In this document: positions 1-4,363 of the stretch, piece after piece
How positions within the stretch are numbered: the first letter of the stretch is position 1
Layout of the letters: every line of letters begins with the position of its first letter
NCBI GenBank assembly: GCA_025924775.1
Contig: JAICHS010000105.1
Coordinates: forward strand, 1-7,506
Length of the DNA: 7,506 nt
Source of the DNA: Rhodanobacteraceae bacterium
Lineage (GTDB): Bacteria; Pseudomonadota; Gammaproteobacteria; Xanthomonadales; Rhodanobacteraceae
Direction of reading: 5' to 3'
Notes under the pieces: model-generated
Told to the model about the DNA's origin: nothing
The model's database searches: none
What the model saw: only the letters and a program-made list of their open reading frames with translations
Translations under genes and position numbers: made by a program

Positions 1-106
1 CGGCCAACCCGCGCAGCGGGATCAAGGTATTGAGCAGTCCGACGCCGACCAGCAGCAGCGCGGTGCCAGTCAACAGCGAGGCAACGGGTCTGAGCATGCG
101 CAACAT
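1..106 (-). CDS. N-terminal fragment of a probable MFS transporter (runs off the left edge)
   Basis: On the minus strand an ATG at 106-104 opens a frame that stays open to the window edge, giving 35 codons. The peptide begins MLRMLRPVASLLTGTALLLV and continues with GVGLLNTLIPLRGLA. This is a short basic N-terminus followed by a hydrophobic first membrane helix, then a short polar turn ending in PLRG. A first helix with GxGLLNTLxPLRG is typical of small MFS transporters of the YcaD-like type, so an inner-membrane transporter is the best reading. The substrate cannot be told. The upstream sequence has no strong Shine-Dalgarno motif, and an in-frame ATG at 97-95 is an alternative start. The gene is divergent from btuB. 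Only the first helix is visible, so the family call is tentative. Confidence 0.5.
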   Translation of the reverse strand, partial: MLRMLRPVASLLTGTALLLVGVGLLNTLIPLRGLA

Positions 107-200
107 GGCGTGCGTGGAAGGTGTGGCACCGCGAAGGGCTGATTGGCAGCATGCCAGCGATGGCGTGCACGGGTCGTGACCGGGCGGACGCGCACATGGC
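107..200. promoter_or_regulatory. Divergent intergenic region between the transporter and the btuB leader
   Basis: This short stretch must contain the promoter of the btuB transcript, because the riboswitch begins at about 201. It probably also holds the promoter of the minus-strand transporter. I could not find a convincing -35/-10 pair: TTGGCA at 143-148 resembles a -35 box but has no good -10 at 16-18 bases. A perfect inverted repeat TGGCA-gca-TGCCA lies at 144-156 and overlaps that hexamer, so it could be a small operator or chance. The location is supported by gene layout; the exact sites are not. Confidence 0.25.
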
Positions 201-442
201 GCTCCGCGCACGGTTCCCCTATCATCGCCGACGCCCACGGTGATCGTCCGCGCAAGCGGACGATTGAAACGGGAATCCGGTGACGACGATCCACAGGCTG
301 GACGTCCATTCCGGAGCTGCCCCCGCAACGGTAGGCGAGCAGCGATCCGCCGATGCCACTGAACGCAGGTTCGGGAAGGCGCGGATCGCGGAAGGTTCCA
401 AACCTTCGCTCGCGAGCCCGGAGACCGGCCATGGGCGGGAGC
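201..442 (+). promoter_or_regulatory. Cobalamin (vitamin B12) riboswitch aptamer upstream of btuB
   Basis: The conserved cobalamin-riboswitch elements occur in the right order on the plus strand. They are GGTTCCC at 212-218 pairing with GGGAA at 271-275, GGGAATCCGGTG at 271-282, TTCCGGAGCTGCCCCCGCAA at 309-328 followed by CGGTA, GCCACTG at 355-361, GGGAAGGC at 373-380, and the B12 box AGCCCGGAGACCGGCC at 415-430. Closing helix P1 can form from GCTCCGC (201-207) and GCGGGAGC (435-442) with one bulged G. Peripheral helices include 221-227 with 238-244, a 7-bp stem with a GCAA tetraloop at 245-262, an inserted hairpin within 282-306, and a 7-bp stem at 391-407. The aptamer binds a cobalamin in the nascent mRNA and in this class normally represses B12 uptake genes when the vitamin is plentiful. 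Identification is firm; the outer limits are approximate. Confidence 0.93.
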
Positions 443-571
443 CTCGGCTCCTCGAACCGGACAAGCGGCGGGCTTGTGCACGGGGCCATGCGTTCCCGCA
501 TGGCGCCGCACACCTTCCCCTGTCCACTACGTCATCTAGACCGCGCGGGCAGGCGCGGACAGGAGTGTTGC
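443..571 (+). promoter_or_regulatory. Expression platform of the btuB riboswitch, with SD-sequestering helices
   Basis: The leader between the aptamer and btuB has no stem followed by a T-run, so control is probably at translation initiation. CCTGTCC at 519-525 is a perfect complement of GGACAGG at 557-563, which includes part of the btuB Shine-Dalgarno AGGAG (561-565). CTCCT at 448-452 is also a perfect complement of that Shine-Dalgarno. The same segment, GCTCC at 447-451, can instead pair with GGAGC at 438-442, the 3' strand of P1. Other stems are ACAAGC/GCTTGT (461-466 with 472-477) and GCCATGCG/CGCATGGC (485-492 with 497-504, loop TTCC). The pairings are read from the sequence; which state is ON or OFF is inferred. 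Confidence 0.45.
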
Positions 572-2419
572 GTGAAATTGCATCATCATTCGCTCGGCCG
601 CTGCGTGGCGGCTGCATTGTGCTGTGTGTCCGCCGCGGCGTTGGCCGACGGTGCCGCCCCGACCACCCTGGACCAGATCGTCGTCACCGCGACCCGCACC
701 GCGCAGACCGAGGATGCGACGCTGGCGCCGGTCACCGTGATCACGCGCGCGGACATCGAACGGCTGCAGCCGGCGTCGTTGCAGGATCTGCTGGGCGACA
801 CGCCCGGCATGGCGATCAGCAACCAGGGCGGTCCCGGCAAGGTCAGTGCGATGTTCCTGCGCGGCACCAACGCCAACCAGGTGCTGGTGCTGGTGGACGG
901 GATCCGGGTCGGTTCCGCGACCGCGGGCACCACGCCGATCCAGCAAATTCCGGTGGACCAGATCGAGCGCATCGAAATCGTGCGCGGCCCGTTTTCCAGC
1001 CTGTACGGCGCGGACGCCATCGGTGGCGTGATCCAGATTTTCCTGCGCCACGCGCCGGGCACGTTCACGCCCAACGCCAGTGCCGGCATCGGCAGCTACG
1101 ACCACTGGAAGGCGTCGGCTGGATTCTCCGCTGCCGGCCAGCGCGGCTGGCTGTCGCTGCAGGCTGCGCACGAGCAGACCAAGGGCATCAACGCGTGCCG
1201 TAGCGGCGCCGCCGAATTGTTCGTGGCGTGCTTTGCCGACCAGCCGGACCGTGACGGTTTCCACAACCGCTCGCTGACGCTCAACGGCGCCTACACCTTC
1301 AGCGACCGCTGGAGCGCGGATGGCATGGCGCTGCGCACCCAGGGGCTCAACAAGTACGACGGCAGTTTCAGCGACTCCGACCGCTACTCGACGCAGGTGC
1401 TTGGTGGCCAGTTGCACTACCAGCCGGGCGAGGCGGTGAGATTGTCGCTGCGCGCCGGCACCAGCACCGATTTCGATGCCGACGATCTTGGCAGCGTCAA
1501 CGTCGATCACTTCAACACGCGCCACACGTTGGGTTCGTTCCAGGCCGACATCGCCGCCGCCGGCGGCCTCCTGACCGCGGGCCTCGACTGGCAGCGTGAC
1601 CACGTGGCCAGCGACACGCCGTTTGCCGTCAACACGCGCACCGACCGTGGCCTGTTCGCGCAGTACCAGCACAGCTTCGGCGCGCAGTCGCTGCAGGCCA
1701 ACGTGCGCCGTGACGACAACAGCCAGTTCGGCGGCAAGACCACGGGCAGCGTGTTGTGGGGCTGGGACTTCGCCAGGGACTTGCGCGTCACCGCGAGCTG
1801 GGGCACCGCGTTCCACGCCCCCACGTTCAACGACCTGTATTACCCGGGCTTCAGCAACCCGGACCTGCGTCCGGAAAGCTCGCGCAATTTCGACGTGGGC
1901 CTGCGCGGCACGCCGGCATGGGGCCACTGGTCGCTGGACGTGTATCGCAATGAAATCCGGGACATGCTCGCGTTGAACAGCGCGTTCGTGCCGGAAAACA
2001 TCGATCGCGCGCGCATCACCGGACTGGAAGGCGTAATCGGCGGCAAGCTGGCCGGCTGGGATTTGCGCGCGACCGCGACGCTGTTGAACGCGGTGGATGA
2101 TGCGCGGGGCGGCGCCTGGGAAGGCCGTCGCCTGCCGCGGCGCCCGCGCCAAAGCGCACGCTTCGACGCCGACCGCGACTTTGGGCGTTTCAGCGTCGGT
2201 GCCAGCGTGTACCTCAACGCGCCCGCCTGGGACGACATCACCAACCGGAACCGGCTGGGCGGCTATGCCTTGGCCAACCTGCGCGCAGGCTGGAACTTCA
2301 GCCGCGACTGGAAGCTGCAGCTGGCGCTCAACAACGTGTTCGACAAGGACTACGAGACCGCGTACTACTACAACCAGCCGGGGCGGAACTTCATGCTGAC
2401 GCTCAGCTGGAAACGCTGA
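572..2419 (+). CDS. btuB: TonB-dependent vitamin B12 receptor BtuB
   Basis: This is an outer-membrane beta-barrel receptor that binds corrinoids and imports them into the periplasm using TonB/ExbBD energy. The GTG at 572 is chosen because AGGAG (561-565) lies six bases upstream and the product opens with a signal peptide; in-frame codons further up lie inside the riboswitch. The 615-residue length matches E. coli BtuB (614). Residues 1-25 form the signal peptide, with likely cleavage after ALA. The TonB box DQIVVTA is at 34-40. The plug covers about 48-155, including VLVDGIRVG (107-114) and the plug-end motif IERIEIVRGPFSSLYGADAI (131-150). Barrel signatures are NPDLRPESSRNFDVG (429-443) and NNVFDKDYETAYY near 587-599, and the C-terminal strand is NFMLTLSW. 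Two cysteines, C209 and C220, in an extracellular-loop region may form a disulfide. The cobalamin riboswitch directly upstream independently supports the substrate. No btuFCD genes are in the window. Confidence 0.94.
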   Translation: MKLHHHSLGRCVAAALCCVSAAALADGAAPTTLDQIVVTATRTAQTEDATLAPVTVITRADIERLQPASLQDLLGDTPGMAISNQGGPGKVSAMFLRGTNANQVLVLVDGIRVGSATAGTTPIQQIPVDQIERIEIVRGPFSSLYGADAIGGVIQIFLRHAPGTFTPNASAGIGSYDHWKASAGFSAAGQRGWLSLQAAHEQTKGINACRSGAAELFVACFADQPDRDGFHNRSLTLNGAYTFSDRWSADGMALRTQGLNKYDGSFSDSDRYSTQVLGGQLHYQPGEAVRLSLRAGTSTDFDADDLGSVNVDHFNTRHTLGSFQADIAAAGGLLTAGLDWQRDHVASDTPFAVNTRTDRGLFAQYQHSFGAQSLQANVRRDDNSQFGGKTTGSVLWGWDFARDLRVTASWGTAFHAPTFNDLYYPGFSNPDLRPESSRNFDVGLRGTPAWGHWSLDVYRNEIRDMLALNSAFVPENIDRARITGLEGVIGGKLAGWDLRATATLLNAVDDARGGAWEGRRLPRRPRQSARFDADRDFGRFSVGASVYLNAPAWDDITNRNRLGGYALANLRAGWNFSRDWKLQLALNNVFDKDYETAYYYNQPGRNFMLTLSWKR

Positions 2420-2467
2420 GGGCCGGGTCACGCCGCGCCTGTTGCCACTTTCGGGGCACCGGCCCCG
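2420..2467. terminator. Possible bidirectional terminator hairpin between convergent genes
   Basis: The 51-base gap between the btuB stop and the stop of the minus-strand carboxypeptidase contains two alternative stems. A 6-bp stem CGGGGC/GCCCCG (2452-2457 with 2462-2467) has a 4-base loop. A longer-range 7-bp stem GGGCCGG/CCGGCCC (2420-2426 with 2459-2465) starts at the base after the btuB stop. Neither is followed by a T-run on either strand, so a classical intrinsic terminator is not shown. The position between convergent genes makes a termination or mRNA 3'-end role reasonable but unproven. Confidence 0.3.
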
Positions 2468-2470
2468 TCG

Positions 2471-3124
2471 TCAATGCGACGCGGCCGGGCTGCCGGTGAC
2501 GAACCGCCAATGCCATGGCTCGTATTCGTAGCCGTACGGGTTGCCCGGCGGGAATGACAGGTGGAAGCCGTACGCGGCGCCGTGCTGCTGCAACCAGGTG
2601 AAAGCCTTGCTGTGCGCAAAGCTGCCGTCGGCCGCCGGCACACCGGGCGTGGTCAGGTCGATTGCGCAGCCGGTCTGGTGTTCGCTGTAACCCGGCACCG
2701 CGTTGATGGTGAGCGCCTTCTGGATGCTCATGCCGCCTTTCAGCTTCTTGCGGATCAGCCCGGTCTGGTAGCTGATGCTGCGGAACCCGGATACGGTTTC
2801 CAGCTTCACGCCGTCACGCGCCGCGGCGGCAAACATCCGCTCCAGGGCGGCGGCGGCGGGTGCCACCATTTCAACCTTGCGCCCGTACACGTCGCGCGGC
2901 ACCTGCACCAGGTCCTTGCCCTCGGGCAGCGGTACCAGGTTGTGCCTGGCCGCGTAATCGGCGGGGATGCCAAGCCCGTGGTTCACTTCGTTGATGTGCG
3001 CCACCCACGCGGCGGGCTGCGGCGCCGGGGTCGCGGGGCACAGGGGTGCCGCGGCCAGTGCGGCGGGAGCGAGCGGCAGCGCGGCCGCGGCCAGGGCGAG
3101 GCTTGCGAAGCGGATGCGGGGCAT
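2471..3124 (-). CDS. Secreted D-alanyl-D-alanine carboxypeptidase, peptidase M15B (VanY) family
   Basis: This zinc metallopeptidase is predicted to remove the terminal D-Ala from peptidoglycan stem pentapeptides in the periplasm. The start at 3124 is chosen because AAGGA lies about six bases upstream on the minus strand and the protein then begins with a signal peptide (MPRIRFASLALAAAALPLAP, cleavage near ALA at 22-24). The 217-residue product has the M15B core: SGFRS at 112-116, the first zinc motif SEHQTGCAID at 147-156 giving H149 and D156, and EPWHWRF at 202-208 giving catalytic E202 and zinc ligand H205. All expected active-site residues are present. The region from 30 to 100 is less conserved and may orient the substrate. 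It converges on btuB and diverges from the FmdB-type gene, so it is probably its own transcription unit. No vanRS, vanH or vanX genes are present, so a housekeeping or recycling role is more likely than glycopeptide resistance. Confidence 0.88.
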   Translation of the reverse strand: MPRIRFASLALAAAALPLAPAALAAAPLCPATPAPQPAAWVAHINEVNHGLGIPADYAARHNLVPLPEGKDLVQVPRDVYGRKVEMVAPAAAALERMFAAAARDGVKLETVSGFRSISYQTGLIRKKLKGGMSIQKALTINAVPGYSEHQTGCAIDLTTPGVPAADGSFAHSKAFTWLQQHGAAYGFHLSFPPGNPYGYEYEPWHWRFVTGSPAASH

Positions 3125-3256
3125 CGGGGTTCCTTTTGGCCAATCGGCGGAATGCAACCGCGCATGATAGGTGCCGCACCCGAATCCGGGCACAACGCCG
3201 GGACGTGCCGGGCCGTACGGCGGTATCATGGCGGCATTGTTTCAGGGTTTCCTGCA
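3125..3256. promoter_or_regulatory. Divergent promoter region of the carboxypeptidase and FmdB-type genes
   Basis: Both strands carry a TATCAT hexamer resembling a sigma-70 -10 box. The plus-strand copy is at 3224-3229, 27 bases before the FmdB start. The minus-strand copy is at 3169-3164, about 40 bases before the carboxypeptidase start. Neither has a good -35 at 16-18 bases; the minus-strand TTGTGC at 3195-3190 is 20 bases away, which is long. The FmdB gene has a modest Shine-Dalgarno AGGG at 3244-3247. The layout requires promoters here, but the hexamer assignments are tentative. Confidence 0.35.
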
Positions 3257-3553
3257 ATGCCTATTTACGTGTTCCGCTGTGAAAACTGCGGCGAGAAGTT
3301 CGAGCGCCTGCAGAAGATGTCCGCGCCCGATCCCGACGTTTGCCCGCACTGCGGCAAGCGCAACCAGGTGCGCCGGCAAGTGACCGCGCCCGCGTTCCGG
3401 CTGGCCGGCAGTGGCTGGTACGAAACCGATTTCAAGTCGGCGAGTGAGCACAGACACAACCTGGCTGGCGACGGCGGCAAGCCGGCCGGGACGCCGGTCA
3501 AGGAAGCCGCCAAGCCGGCGGCCGAAAAGAGCAGCAAGGCCGCGGCGGACTGA
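3257..3553 (+). CDS. FmdB-family zinc-ribbon protein
   Basis: This is a 98-residue cytoplasmic protein with the N-terminal zinc ribbon of the FmdB/CxxC_CxxC_SSSS regulatory family. It begins MPIYVFRCENCGEKFERLQK, with C8 and C11 forming the first zinc knuckle and C29 and C32 (CPHC) the second. The motif FRLAGSGWYETDFKS at 47-61 is the characteristic second half of proteobacterial members. From about residue 70 the protein becomes a low-complexity tail rich in Lys, Ala, Pro and Gly, which is common and variable in this family. The name comes from a putative regulator of formamidase in Methylophilus; the molecular role of most members is unknown. A longer in-frame opening from 2561 exists but is antisense to the carboxypeptidase gene, and family alignment fixes the start at MPIY. 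In many proteobacteria this gene sits near aspS, but it does not here. Confidence 0.9.
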   Translation: MPIYVFRCENCGEKFERLQKMSAPDPDVCPHCGKRNQVRRQVTAPAFRLAGSGWYETDFKSASEHRHNLAGDGGKPAGTPVKEAAKPAAEKSSKAAAD

Positions 3554-3635
3554 CCTCGCGGCAGGGTGACGGCCCGCCAGCCACGGTTCAGTCGGCGCTG
3601 CGGAAACTTGGCGCAACCATCGGGAGGGCAGTGCC

Positions 3636-4241
3636 ATGCGCAAGACGGGTTGGCTGCTGGTTGGGATTGCATGGGCATTTGCCGGCGCGGCAGTCGCGCA
3701 GGTCAGCTACAGCGACCGTCCGCCACCGCCCCCGCCCCCGAATTATCCAGGCCAGTATCCTGGCCAATACCCGGGCGAATACCCGGGCCAGCCGCGGCCG
3801 GGCTATGGCAACCAGACCATTACCTGCGGCAGTCCGCAGCATCGACTGGCGCGCTGCCCGGTGCCCAATGGTTGGCGTGGGGTGCGCATGGTGCGCCAGA
3901 CTTCCAACGCTTCCTGCGTGCAGGGTCGCACTTGGGGCTACGACCGCGGCGGCGTCTGGGTGAACGAAGGCTGCGCCGGCGTGTTCGCGGCCGGCGCCTA
4001 TGGCAGGGGTGGCTGGCAGCCAGGCCCGGGCTGGAATCATGATTTCACGGTGACCTGCGGCAGCCCGCAGTACCGCTATGCGTTTTGCCAGGTGGACGTG
4101 GGCGCGCGCGGCCGTGTGCAGCTGCAGCGGCAAACCTCCGATGCGCGTTGCGTCGAAGGCCAGAGCTGGGGCTGGAACCGCGCCGGTGTCTGGGTGGACA
4201 GGGGCTGCAGCGCGGCGTTCCTGATTGTGCGCCGCTGGTAA
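3636..4241 (+). CDS. Exported protein with Pro/Tyr/Gly-rich linker and two DUF3011 domains
   Basis: A strong Shine-Dalgarno GGGAGG (3622-3627) precedes the ATG by eight bases. The 201-residue product has a signal peptide (MRKTGWLLVGIAWAFAGAAVA, cleavage before QVSYS). Then come seven consecutive prolines at 29-35, four YPGx units at 37-52, and two homologous domains at about 61-118 and 138-196. Each domain follows ITCGS/VTCGS...YRxxxC...RQTSxAxC...GxxWGxxRxGVWVxxGC. The cysteines (64, 74, 94, 113 and 141, 151, 172, 191) have almost identical spacing, which suggests two disulfide-linked pairs per domain. This pattern is DUF3011, found in secreted proteins of Xanthomonadales and other proteobacteria; its function is not established. 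The Pro/Gly linker could span the cell wall or hold the domains off a surface. There is no lipobox and no membrane anchor beyond the signal peptide. The gene lies 82 bases after the FmdB-type gene and may have its own promoter. I do not assign a function. Confidence 0.85.
   Translation: MRKTGWLLVGIAWAFAGAAVAQVSYSDRPPPPPPPNYPGQYPGQYPGEYPGQPRPGYGNQTITCGSPQHRLARCPVPNGWRGVRMVRQTSNASCVQGRTWGYDRGGVWVNEGCAGVFAAGAYGRGGWQPGPGWNHDFTVTCGSPQYRYAFCQVDVGARGRVQLQRQTSDARCVEGQSWGWNRAGVWVDRGCSAAFLIVRRW
3744..3791 (+). repeat. Four tandem 12-bp repeats encoding YPG(Q/E)
   Basis: Four contiguous 12-base units lie in frame inside the DUF3011 gene: TATCCAGGCCAG, TATCCTGGCCAA, TACCCGGGCGAA and TACCCGGGCCAG. They encode YPGQ, YPGQ, YPGE and YPGQ. 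The divergence is mostly synonymous, so selection appears to act on the peptide repeat. A unit length divisible by three allows copy-number change without a frameshift. Confidence 0.85.
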
Positions 4242-4363
4242 CGTGTGCGCGGCCGGTGGCGTGCCGCGATGATCAATCGCGGCTGAACCCTGGGCATCGC
4301 CGCGGCAAGTTCGCTGCCGCGATCCGTTAAAATCCGCTTACGCCTTGTTGGAAAGACATACCC
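4242..4363 (+). promoter_or_regulatory. mrcB upstream region: competing hairpins and a possible -10 box
   Basis: GCCGCGAT occurs at 4263-4270 and again at 4316-4323, and its reverse complement ATCGCGGC lies between them at 4276-4283. The middle copy can pair with the left one (8-bp stem, 5-base loop GATCA) or with the right one, but not both. A third stem, GCGGCA/TGCCGC (4302-4307 with 4315-4320), overlaps the right copy. The left hairpin begins 21 bases after the DUF3011 stop and could act as its 3' end, though no T-run follows. TAAAAT at 4328-4333 resembles a -10 box, with no clear -35 upstream. GGAAAG at 4350-4355 is the probable mrcB ribosome-binding site. Confidence 0.35.

Noticed and set aside
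485..504. An 8-bp perfect hairpin in the btuB leader considered as an intrinsic terminator
   Set aside because: No T-run follows (the next bases are GCCGCACACC), so it is treated as part of the leader fold.
353..571. Upstream extension of btuB to an ATG at 353
   Set aside because: The extension lies inside the cobalamin riboswitch and would bury the signal peptide. GTG at 572 has a proper Shine-Dalgarno and gives the family's usual length.
536..2431. A 631-codon open frame on the minus strand opposite btuB
   Set aside because: It is the antisense shadow of a clear BtuB gene. Its translation is low-complexity, rich in Ala, Arg and Val, without domains, as expected from high-GC coding bias.
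2471..3124. The VanY-type gene as a vancomycin-resistance determinant
   Set aside because: No vanRS, vanH, vanA-type ligase or vanX accompanies it, and Gram-negative outer membranes already exclude glycopeptides. A housekeeping D,D-carboxypeptidase is simpler.
3125..3229. Upstream extension of the carboxypeptidase to an ATG at 3229
   Set aside because: It would add 35 residues ahead of an obvious signal peptide, and the inner ATG at 3124 has its own Shine-Dalgarno.
2561..3256. Upstream in-frame extension of the FmdB-type gene to 2561
   Set aside because: It is antisense to the carboxypeptidase gene, and family members start at MPIY.
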